From Streptomyces antimycoticus (GTDB lineage: Bacteria > Actinomycetota > Actinomycetes > Streptomycetales > Streptomycetaceae), in NCBI RefSeq assembly GCF_005405925.1, contig NZ_BJHV01000001.1, forward strand, positions 8,928,001 to 8,992,000: a stretch of DNA of 64,000 nucleotides. Direction: 5' to 3'. The translations under genes were made by a program, and so were the position numbers. Below are positions 45,745 through 52,858 of this stretch, piece by piece. The notes under the pieces were generated by a model. It was not told the DNA's origin. It saw only the letters and a list, made by a program, of their open reading frames with translations, and did not search any database. Position 1 is the first letter of the stretch, and each line of letters begins with the position of its first letter.

Positions 45745-47147
45745 GTGACGCATCACGCACAGCCGGTAAGCGGGCGCCAAGGCGCCGTGGTCAACGTCGG
45801 GTTGGCCGCGGCTCTGAAGGAATCCGGGTGCTCCTACGCCTCATTGGCCCTGCGAGTCAATGAACTGGGCCGTAGGCAGGGGCGCGAGTCGAACTACGAC
45901 AAGGCGTCCGTCACCCGCTGGCTGCAAGGCGGACAGCCGCGTGGCACCACGCCGGAGCTGATCGCCGCCGTGCTCTCCCACCGGCTCGGCAGGCCCGTGG
46001 CCCCCGCCGAGCTGGGGTTCATCTCCGACCGACAGCGCCCGGTCGTGGCCCGCGCGCTGGCCTACCGGGAGGACGTAGCAGAAACCTTGCACACGCTCGC
46101 CGAACTCGGCTCCACCGACATATCCCGCCGCAGCCTGCTGGGTGCGGTTCCCTTCGTCGCCGGCGCACTGGTGACCCCGCAGCGCGAATGGCTGCTGTGG
46201 CTGGTCGAGAACCAGGACACCGCCCGGCTCGCACCCGCGGCCGAAGGCGGCCGCGTCGAACAGGTCCACGCGGCGATCAACATGTTCGACGAGATGGACA
46301 ATCGCTTCGGCGGCGGCCAGGTCCGCGCCAGCATCGTGCTCTATCTGTCGACCGAGGTCGTCCCCATGCTCCAGCAGCGCGGCGCGCCCCCCAGGAGCGG
46401 CGCCAGCTGTTCACCGCCGCCGCCAAGCTGGCCGCCATGGCCGGCTGGAGCAGCTATGACAACGCCGAATACGGCCTGGCCCAGCGCTATATGACCCAGG
46501 CGCTGCGGCTGTGCGCAGAGGGCGGCGACCGGGTCCTGGGCGGTCAGATCCTGGCCGGCCTGTCCCATCTGGCGACCAACCTGGGCCAGCCCGAGGCGGG
46601 GGTCGAGTTGGCCCGGGTCGGTGTCGCCACGGCCAAGCACGCCGGAAGCCCGCTCGGGCTGATGCGGCTGCACGCCATGGCCGCCCGGGGCTACGCCGCC
46701 CTGGACCAGCCCCGGGAGGCGTCCAAGTCGCTGCGCGCGGCCGACGCCCAGCTGGAGGCCAGCCAGGGCCCCGAGCAGGAGTCGCCCTGGGTGCGCTTCC
46801 TCGACCACCACTATCTGGCGGCCGAGGCGGCGCTGTGCTTCCGCGATCTGGGCAACGCCACCGAGGCCGAGCACGCCGCCGCCGAATCCGTGCGTGCCAA
46901 CGCCGACCGGCGCCGGCGCCAGGCCATCAGCAGATCCGTGCTGGCGACGTCCTATCTCCAGCAGAACCGGCTGGACGAGGCCGTCGGCACCGCGGGCGAG
47001 GCGCTGGACACGCTCAGCGGGGTGCACAGCGAGCGCTCGATCCAGGCGCTGCGCGACTTCCGCAGCCGGTTGCGGCCACACCGCGGGGAGCCCATGGTCC
47101 GGGAGTTCGAGCAGCGCTCCCGGACGGTGCTCGGCGTGGCCGCCTGA
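45745..47147 (+). pseudogene. HTH/TPR transcriptional regulator, frameshifted
   Basis: From GTG 45745 the protein begins with a DNA-binding module (AALKESGCSYASLALRVNEL, then DKASVTRWLQGGQPRGTTPE) and a linker (ISRRSLLGAVPFVAGALVTP), as in the Streptomyces NsdA-like family. The frame breaks in the CCCCCC run at 46387-46392. The next frame continues without loss (QERRQLFTAAAKLAAMAGWS, then TPR-like repeats such as LGQPEAGVELARVGVATAKH) to 47147. One extra C gives 467 residues, a normal length. Again this is probably a sequencing artefact. Such proteins act as developmental or antibiotic regulators. Confidence 0.78.
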
Positions 47148-47195
47148 GGCTTCGGGCCCCGGGGCTCCGCCCCGCCCGGTGCCTCGGCGAAGTCT

Positions 47196-47220
47196 CCGGC
47201 CGCTCCGCGTGAGCGGCCGG
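47196..47220. terminator. bidirectional terminator
   Basis: CCGGCCGCTC (47196-47205) pairs with GAGCGGCCGG (47211-47220) over 10 bases around a 5-base loop, between the convergent regulator and SDR genes. There is no T-tract. Confidence 0.7.
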
Positions 47221-47262
47221 TGACGTGTCCGGAGCGCCTCCGCTCGGGGGAGCGCCGGGGGG

Positions 47263-48087
47263 TCAATACCCTCCCGGCGTGGGGGCGTTCTGGGCTCGGT
47301 CGACGGGCAGATGCGCACCGGAGATCCCGCTCGCGGCGTCCGAGAGCAGGAACGCCACGACCTGGGCGACCTCCCGCGGGGTGACCAGTTCACCGCGTGG
47401 CAGCTCGGCCGTGAACCGGGCGTATGCCTCGGGCTCTTCGGTGCGCATCCGGTCCCACCGCTTCCCCGGGATCAGCATGGACCCCGGGGAGACGGCGTTC
47501 ACCCGGATTCCGTCCGGGCCCAGCTCGCGGGCGAGCGAGGCCGCGAGATGGATCTGGGCGGCCTTGGCCGCCCCGTACTGCGCCTGGGGTCCCGGCTTCC
47601 AGCCGGAGATGGAGGCGATCACCACCACGGAGCCGCCGCCCGCGCGGCGCAGATGCGGCACCGCGGCCTTCACCAGCCGTGCCGTATGACCCACGTTCAT
47701 CTCCCAGGTCAGCGACCAGTCCCGGGGGTCGGCGTCCTCGATGCCGCGGCCGCGGGCGCCACCGGCGCAGGCCACCACGCCGTCCAGACCGCTGAAACGT
47801 ATCCCCGCCGCGTCGACGAATTCCTCCAGCAGCCCCGGCTCGGTGACGTCCAGCGCACGGGTGAACAACTCCCCATGGCCCTCGGCGCTCAGGGACGCCG
47901 TGAGGGTCCGCAGATCCTCCGGTGTCCGCGCACACGTGGCCAATCGCGCCCCATCGGCGGCCAGTAGCCGTACGATCTGTTCACCCAGCCCCCGGGAGCC
48001 GCCGGTCACCAGGACCCGTTTGGCGTCCACACCGGACCGTTCCCCCGGGCCGAGCCGCCCCTCGCGGCCGTCGCTCACGCTTGCCAC
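47263..48087 (-). CDS. short-chain dehydrogenase/reductase
   Basis: A 274-residue classical SDR. Cofactor motif TGGSRGLGEQI is at about residues 27-37, ACAGGARG replaces the usual NNAG, the catalytic Ser is in VVIASISGWKPG, and YGAAKAAQ gives Tyr and Lys. PGSMLIPGKRWD resembles 3-oxoacyl-ACP reductase-like members, but the substrate is unknown. The first GTG is at 48087, and a second lies three codons later. It converges on the TPR regulator across a 10-base hairpin. Confidence 0.9.
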   Translation of the reverse strand: MASVSDGREGRLGPGERSGVDAKRVLVTGGSRGLGEQIVRLLAADGARLATCARTPEDLRTLTASLSAEGHGELFTRALDVTEPGLLEEFVDAAGIRFSGLDGVVACAGGARGRGIEDADPRDWSLTWEMNVGHTARLVKAAVPHLRRAGGGSVVVIASISGWKPGPQAQYGAAKAAQIHLAASLARELGPDGIRVNAVSPGSMLIPGKRWDRMRTEEPEAYARFTAELPRGELVTPREVAQVVAFLLSDAASGISGAHLPVDRAQNAPTPGGY

Positions 48088-48225
48088 GTCCGGACCGTAC
48101 AGCCCGAACCACTACGCCCGTACAACCGGACAACCCCCATGCCCTCTCGCCCACCGGCCGGTCCAACCGTTTGTCTACATGAACGGCGACCGACGGCGCT
48201 TTGCGCTGCCTTCGAAGGAGGAACC

Positions 48226-48492
48226 ATGCCGGTATCCGGCACTCACCGCGACCGGGCCGTCTCCGTCCGTGGCAGCTGGTCCAGGCGGGTCGGGTGGGGT
48301 GTGCGCACCACCTGTCACCAGCTCAGATGCCAGGCGGTCGGTCGCCAGAATGCGCTTACCCGCTCACCGGGGCATCAATCGCTCCATGGGCCCGTAGGCC
48401 ACCACAGCCCACAGACCGACGAGGAGCGTGAGGACCGACACCGTGAGCCGATCCTTTCCAGGACTGTCGCACAGGCCGGCGTCGGCCGATGA
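48226..48492 (+). CDS. possible small basic protein
   Basis: 88 residues (MPVSGTHRDRAVSVRGSW, then HQLRCQAVGRQNALTRSPGH), with an AAGGAGG Shine-Dalgarno five bases before the ATG. Only the first 30 codons show the G/C third-position bias expected here; later codons do not. It has no domain. It could be real, or only the 5' part of a decayed gene. An opposing hydrophobic micro-frame overlaps its middle. Confidence 0.28.
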   Translation: MPVSGTHRDRAVSVRGSWSRRVGWGVRTTCHQLRCQAVGRQNALTRSPGHQSLHGPVGHHSPQTDEEREDRHREPILSRTVAQAGVGR

Positions 48493-48553
48493 GGAGAGCG
48501 AGACGATGGGCGCGAGCCATGGCATCGCGGTCTCCGCGGACCGCCCGCGAACC

Positions 48554-48625
48554 GATCCGGTTACCGGGCCGCGAGCTGATCCGCTTACCGGGCCGCGAGC
48601 CGATCCGGTTACCGGGCCGGCCGCC
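48554..48625 (+). repeat. 24-base tandem repeat, three copies
   Basis: GATCCGGTTACCGGGCCGCG and variants recur with an exact 24-base period at 48554, 48578 and 48602. Each unit contains CCGGTTACCGG, a nearly palindromic 11-mer. If the upstream ATG at 48506 is used, the units encode R-A-D-P-V-T-G-P repeats in the ATPase N-terminus; if GTG 48665 is the start they lie in the leader. Confidence 0.75.
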
Positions 48626-48664
48626 GCGGCGATCCCCGTCCCCTGCATTGGAGGGGAGAGGACG

Positions 48665-49090
48665 GTGATCCCGCTGGACACCCGCCGGCTCTTCCGGGCG
48701 GAGTTCCCCGCCCTTCCCGACCGCGCCGCCGCCGTACGCCGGATGGTCGCCGGGCATCTGCGCGACTGGCGGCTCGGCGCGATCGTGGACCATGTCGTCC
48801 TCGCCACCAACGAGCTGTTCGCCAACGCGGTGGAGCACGGCAGCTCCGGCCCCGCCGATACCGTCACCATCACCGTCTCGCTGGAACGCTTCGGCCGTGA
48901 GCTGCGCGTGGAGGTGGCCGACGGCTCGCCCGTGGTCCCGGTCGCCCGCAAGCCGGAGCCGACCGAGGAGTCCGGACGGGGGCTGGCCATCGTCGAGGAC
49001 CTCGCCCTCGACTGGGGCACCGAGCCGCCCGACCCCGGAGTCCGGGGGAAGAAGGTGTGGTTCACCCTGCCGCTGGTGGCCACCTCATGA
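48665..49090 (+). CDS. RsbW-like ATP-binding protein (HATPase_c_2)
   Basis: 141 residues from GTG 48665, which has GGAGGGGAGAGG just upstream and gives the family's usual length. N-box HVVLATNELFANAVEHGS, G1 VEVADGSPVVPV and G2 ESGRGLAIVEDLA are clear. The frame is open further up to ATG 48506 (GAGGAG upstream), which would add 53 residues including the 8-residue repeats. Its stop overlaps the next ATG as ATGA, so it works with the 170-residue protein that follows. It is a likely anti-sigma-type kinase or regulator. Confidence 0.82.
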   Translation: MIPLDTRRLFRAEFPALPDRAAAVRRMVAGHLRDWRLGAIVDHVVLATNELFANAVEHGSSGPADTVTITVSLERFGRELRVEVADGSPVVPVARKPEPTEESGRGLAIVEDLALDWGTEPPDPGVRGKKVWFTLPLVATS

Positions 49091-49599
49091 ACGCGGGGGC
49101 GCGCGGTGACCGCCGGATGCGGGTCACCGTGGAGACCGACGCGGCCGAATGGCTGCTCGCCGCGAGCGACGACCCCGGGCGGGTGCGGCTGCAGTGGGCC
49201 AGCGGCAGCGGCCTCGCCGATCTGCCGGTGGGTCCCGTCTTCGACCTGGTGCGGATGTGCGACGACATCGGCACCGCGGTGATCCAGGCGCTGCGGCGGC
49301 GCGACGCGGCGGGGCCGGTGATGCTCGCCACCGCCAGCCATGTGCTCTCCTTCCTGGTGCCGCCCGGATCGGCGGCCGAGTGGAAGGGCTGGCTGGCCGG
49401 GACGGCGTACGCCCGCCGCCGCTCGGTGGCCGCGGCCGGGCCCGGCCGGGTGCTGCGCTGCCCCAGGCCCGGCTGTGTCCGGCAGGGCCATGTCTGGCTG
49501 ATCCGCCCCGGCGGCCCGCTCACCGACAGCCGTACCCTGCGCGGCGCCCTGGAGGAGGCCATCGACCGGCCCGGCCTCCCGGATGTGCTGTTCCGCTAG
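49087..49599 (+). CDS. unknown protein coupled to the RsbW-like ATPase
   Basis: 170 residues starting with the ATG that overlaps the ATPase stop (49087-49090). The sequence has a compact first half (RVTVETDAAEWLLAASDDPG, GPVFDLVRMCDDIGTAVIQ) and a Cys-bearing segment (VLRCPRPGCVRQGHVWLI). No known domain is evident. The coupling suggests a partner or target of the ATPase. It ends before a 10-base inverted repeat. Confidence 0.72.
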   Translation: MNAGARGDRRMRVTVETDAAEWLLAASDDPGRVRLQWASGSGLADLPVGPVFDLVRMCDDIGTAVIQALRRRDAAGPVMLATASHVLSFLVPPGSAAEWKGWLAGTAYARRRSVAAAGPGRVLRCPRPGCVRQGHVWLIRPGGPLTDSRTLRGALEEAIDRPGLPDVLFR

Positions 49600-49600
49600 G

Positions 49601-49677
49601 CCCTGTCCGGTGGGCCTCGGGCGCCTGCTGACGTCAGCGACGGACGCCGCGGGCCCGTGGCGGTCCGCCGGACAGGG
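49601..49677. repeat. inverted repeat between convergent genes
   Basis: CCCTGTCCGG (49601-49610) and CCGGACAGGG (49668-49677) are perfect complements 57 bases apart, filling the gap between two convergent genes. CTAGG occurs just outside on both sides (49597 and 49692 region). It may be a long terminator or a tiny decayed mobile element. There is no transposase. Confidence 0.5.
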
Positions 49678-49691
49678 GGCCGAGCCTGGGC

Positions 49692-50558
49692 CTAGGCGGC
49701 GGGCGCCGGGGCGAAGGCGGCCCGGTGCGCCTCGGCGAAGGCGCGGAAGGAGCGGGGAGCGCGCCCTGTGACCCGCTGGACGGTGTCGGTCGTCCGGTCC
49801 TCCGCGCCGTGCCGGATGTCCTCGTCGAGCCCGGCGAGCACCGCGGCGAACTCCGCCGGGATCCCCATCGCCTCCAGCCTCGCCCGCAACTCCCCGGCCT
49901 CCACCGCGACATGGCGGACCGGCCGCCCGGAGACCTCGGTCACGATGCGCGCCGCCTCCGCGTAGCCGAGCGCCTCGGGGCCGGTGATGACGTGGTCCGT
50001 GTTGTGCGGGCGGTCGTCCAGCAGGGCCCGGGTGGCGACGGCGGCGATGTCCGTCGCGTCGACGAAGGCCACCCTGCCGTCCCCGGTGGCGGTGACGATC
50101 TCGCCGTCGCCGCGGATGGCGTGGGCCACCGCATGGTCACCGGTGAAGTTCTGCATGAACCACGAGGGCCGCAGCACCGCCCACTCCGGAACGGTCTCCT
50201 TCACCAGCGTGTGCAGCGCGCCGAGGCCCGTGGGCGCCTCGGGGACCGCGGAGGAGCTCAGCAGCACCACCCGCCGTACGCCCTGGGCGACAGCGGTGTT
50301 CAGGAACGGCTCGACCATGGGCCGCGGCTCGGCCACTCCCAGGGGCGAGACGAGATAGATCCGCTCCACGCCGTCCAGCGCCGCCGCATGGCCGGCCGGG
50401 TCGTGCCAGTCGAACCGGACGGTCTCGCCCGCCCCGGTCGCGGCCTCGGGCCGCCGACTGGCGGCCAGCGCCCGCGCGCCCTGGGCGCGCACCATCCGCA
50501 GCACCTTGGAACCGGTGTTCCCGGTGGCGCCGAGGACCAGAACAGTGGGTTCAGCCAT
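49692..50558 (-). CDS. NmrA/NAD(P)-binding oxidoreductase
   Basis: 288 residues from ATG 50558. The Rossmann motif VLVLGATGNTGSKVL starts the protein; RFDWHDPAGHAAALDGVERI and YLVSPLG follow. VLRPSWFMQNFTGD is typical of NmrA-like atypical SDRs, which bind NAD(P) and often reduce quinones or sense redox. It overlaps the SnoaL gene above by 8 bases, so the two form an operon. The divergent TetR gene is the likely regulator. Confidence 0.89.
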   Translation of the reverse strand: MAEPTVLVLGATGNTGSKVLRMVRAQGARALAASRRPEAATGAGETVRFDWHDPAGHAAALDGVERIYLVSPLGVAEPRPMVEPFLNTAVAQGVRRVVLLSSSAVPEAPTGLGALHTLVKETVPEWAVLRPSWFMQNFTGDHAVAHAIRGDGEIVTATGDGRVAFVDATDIAAVATRALLDDRPHNTDHVITGPEALGYAEAARIVTEVSGRPVRHVAVEAGELRARLEAMGIPAEFAAVLAGLDEDIRHGAEDRTTDTVQRVTGRAPRSFRAFAEAHRAAFAPAPAA

Positions 50559-50973
50559 TGGTCCGGTCCTCCTCGGCACCGAAGCCGACCTCGCTGAGCA
50601 TCAGCGGATTCCAGTAGTCGCGGTACGAGGCGATCTCGCCGTTCCGGACGGTGATCACGGCGATGTACGAGGGGCGGAGCGGGCGGCCGGAGGAGACGGC
50701 CACGGCGTCCATCGAGAATTCCACGATCAGCACCTCGGGGTCCTCGGTGCGATGGATGACCTGATGCGCTACGGCGCGCAGATCGATGTGGTCGGCGTAG
50801 TCCCGCACGTATTCGCGCACGGCCTCACGCCCTTCCAGCAGGCGCGGCCGGCCGGCCGGGGCGAAGGGGAACTCTATGGTGCCGTCGACGGCCCACAGGT
50901 TCGCGAATCCCATCATGTCGTGGTCGAGCAGCAGTTCCTTCGCCCGCTCGAACACCTTGATGCGGTCGTCCAT
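50551..50973 (-). CDS. SnoaL-like (NTF2-fold) protein
   Basis: 140 residues from ATG 50973 with AAGAAGGA upstream. The NTF2-like fold is indicated by LLLDHDMMGFANLWAVDGTI, then EFPFAPAG and EVLIVEFSMDAVAVSSGRPL ending in GEIASYRDYWNP. SnoaL-like proteins include polyketide cyclases, isomerases and hydrolases. It is the first gene of an operon with the NmrA-type oxidoreductase. Confidence 0.87.
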   Translation of the reverse strand: MDDRIKVFERAKELLLDHDMMGFANLWAVDGTIEFPFAPAGRPRLLEGREAVREYVRDYADHIDLRAVAHQVIHRTEDPEVLIVEFSMDAVAVSSGRPLRPSYIAVITVRNGEIASYRDYWNPLMLSEVGFGAEEDRTNG

Positions 50974-51012
50974 GACGTCCTTCTTTCTCACAGGGGGAAC
51001 CTCATAACCAGC

Positions 51013-51070
51013 GGACGGAACGGTACCGTCCCGTCCACACATCATAGAACGATACGGTGCCGTCCCGTCC
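51013..51070. promoter_or_regulatory. TetR operators in the SnoaL/TetR divergent region
   Basis: GGACGGAACGGTACCGTCCC is the start of a 24-base near-perfect palindrome (51013-51036, one mismatched pair). A related sequence, GATACGGTGCCGTCCCGTCC, lies at 51051-51070, 34 bases further on. Together they resemble tandem sites for a TetR dimer pair. They lie between the divergent SnoaL-NmrA operon and the TetR gene. Confidence 0.65.
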
Positions 51071-51089
51071 ATCTGTTAACCTCGAAGCC

Positions 51090-51701
51090 ATGTCGGACAC
51101 CAACCGGCGCCTCCCGAGCGGCGCCGCCACCCTGCGGGCGGACAAGACCGCCGCCATCGCCGAGGCCGTCCTGGACGAGCTCGCGGAGCACGGATACGGC
51201 CGGCTGTCGATGGAGGCCGTGGCCAAACGGGCCGGAGTGGGCAAGAGCGCCCTGTACCGGCGGTGGCCCTCCAGGCAGCGGATGGTCATCGCGGTCGTCT
51301 CGGAGCTGAGCGTCGCCCTGGCCGAGGAGCCCGATACCGGATCCCTGCGCGGCGATGTGCTGGCCGCGCTTCATCAGGTCGCCGACTGGCTGACCCATCC
51401 GCGGTTCTCGCGGATCCTGCCGGACCTGATCGCCGAGGCGCAGCGGGACGAGGAGCTGTTCCAGGCCCTGGCCCGCTGCATCGGCGAGCCGCGGCGCGCC
51501 CGCGCCATCGGCATGCTGGACCGGGCGACCGAGCGCGGTGAGCTGCCGCAGGACCTCGACCGTGAGCTGGCGCTCGATCTGCTCGGCGGGCTGGTCTACT
51601 GGCGCGTCTCGGCCCGTGGGGCGGCCCTGGAGCCCGGCTACTTCGAGCGCGCCGCCGATATGGCGCTGCGGGCCCTGGGCGCCCGGCCGCGCGGGGAGTG
51701 A
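51090..51701 (+). CDS. TetR-family regulator
   Basis: 203 residues. The HTH is AIAEAVLDELAEHGYGRLSM, then KRAGVGKSALYRRWPSRQRM (about 22-65). The C-terminal TetR_C domain includes LPDLIAEAQRDEELFQALAR and DLLGGLVYWRVSARG. It is divergent from the SnoaL/NmrA operon with strong palindromes in between and probably represses both sides. The inducer is unknown, though quinone-like or electrophilic compounds would suit the operon. Confidence 0.91.
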   Translation: MSDTNRRLPSGAATLRADKTAAIAEAVLDELAEHGYGRLSMEAVAKRAGVGKSALYRRWPSRQRMVIAVVSELSVALAEEPDTGSLRGDVLAALHQVADWLTHPRFSRILPDLIAEAQRDEELFQALARCIGEPRRARAIGMLDRATERGELPQDLDRELALDLLGGLVYWRVSARGAALEPGYFERAADMALRALGARPRGE

Positions 51702-51905
51702 CGGGCGGGGAGTGACGGCCGGGGCGGCGCCGATGGGCGTGCGGGGCGCCACGTCGGCGGGGCGGCTCCTCTGACGGGCGTCTCCTCCGGCGGGGCTCCT
51801 CCTCCGGATGGGCCGGAGAACGGGCATGGCGGTGCGCGGCCCCGCATCATCGCTTAGTGACGAGCGGTGGTGAGCCGCCGCGCGTCCTCGACCCTAGGAG
51901 CCCCC

Positions 51906-52760
51906 ATGTCAACCGGCCTCTCCGTCCATATCGGACTCAATCAGGTCGACCCCGCCGCCTACGACGGCTGGAGCGGTGAGCTGGGCGCCTGCGAGCAGGA
52001 CGCCGTCGACATGGCCGGGATCGCCGACGCCGCGGGGTTCGATGTGACCGACCCGCTGCTGAGCCCGGCCGCCACCGCGGAGACCGTCACCGCGACCCTG
52101 GAGGCCGCGGCCGGGCGGCTGGCCGAGGGGGACATCCTCTTCCTCACCTACTCGGGCCACGGCGGTCAGGTGCCCGACCTCAACCATGACGAGACCGGGG
52201 ACCGCCTCGACGAGACCTGGGTGCTCCACGACCGGCAGCTGGTCGACGACGAGCTGTTCGAGCTGTTCGGGAAGTTCGCCAAGGGGGTGCGGATCTGGCT
52301 GCTCTCCGACAGCTGCCACAGCGGCACCGTGGCGCGGCGGCTGCCCGAGATGCTCAGCGCCCAAGAGCTCGAACGGCGCTTCAGCACCGCCGACCCCGAG
52401 GAGGTCGGCCGCAGGATCCGGGCCATGCCACAGTCGGTGCAGTCCGCCGTCTACCGGCGCGACCGTGACGCCTACGACCGCATCCAGAACACCCGCACCG
52501 CCAAGGACCTCGCCAAAATCGACGCCAGCGTGCTGCAGATCTCCGGCTGCCAGGACAACCAGACCTCCGCCGACGGGATCGTCAACGGCCTGTTCACCGC
52601 CACGTTGCTGGAGGTCTGGCGGGGCGGTGCCTTCGCGGGCAGCTACCGCGGACTGCACCGGGAGATCGTCAAGCGGATGCCGCCCGACCAGACGCCCCAC
52701 CTCTTCCAGGTGGGTGTGCCGAACTCCGCCTTCGCCCGGCAGCGGCCCTTCACCATCTGA
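51906..52760 (+). CDS. caspase-family (C14) metacaspase
   Basis: 284 residues. The His/Cys dyad is H85 in FLTYSGHGGQ and C137 in LLSDSCHSGT, both in classical caspase-fold context. HIGLNQVDPAAYDGWSGELG, then ACEQDAVDMAGIADAAGF, is the usual N-terminal strand-helix of bacterial metacaspases. There is no signal peptide, transmembrane segment or attached effector or sensor domain, so it is a free cytoplasmic protease expected to cut after Arg or Lys. AGGAG precedes the ATG at 51906. The neighbours are a TetR gene and a SpoIIE phosphatase. Confidence 0.9.
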   Translation: MSTGLSVHIGLNQVDPAAYDGWSGELGACEQDAVDMAGIADAAGFDVTDPLLSPAATAETVTATLEAAAGRLAEGDILFLTYSGHGGQVPDLNHDETGDRLDETWVLHDRQLVDDELFELFGKFAKGVRIWLLSDSCHSGTVARRLPEMLSAQELERRFSTADPEEVGRRIRAMPQSVQSAVYRRDRDAYDRIQNTRTAKDLAKIDASVLQISGCQDNQTSADGIVNGLFTATLLEVWRGGAFAGSYRGLHREIVKRMPPDQTPHLFQVGVPNSAFARQRPFTI

Positions 52761-52858
52761 TCCGGGATCTGTAGCGTGCCCGCGTCATACCCGTGTGCGG
52801 CGGCCCGCCGGGCGAGGTATGACAGTAGGAGGGCACGGCGAGCCGGTGAGGTGCCGGT

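Larger units (their letters stand above)
48088..48664. other. region of uncertain small frames before the RsbW-like ATPase gene
   Basis: 577 bases between the SDR start and the preferred ATPase start. Two weak coding candidates overlap: an 88-residue frame at 48226-48492 on plus (GGAGG five bases before its ATG) and a 25-codon hydrophobic frame at 48364-48441 on minus. A 24-base direct repeat occupies 48554-48625. CCCAGCC-type terminators are absent. A promoter for the ATPase gene is expected here but I could not place it. Confidence 0.5.
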
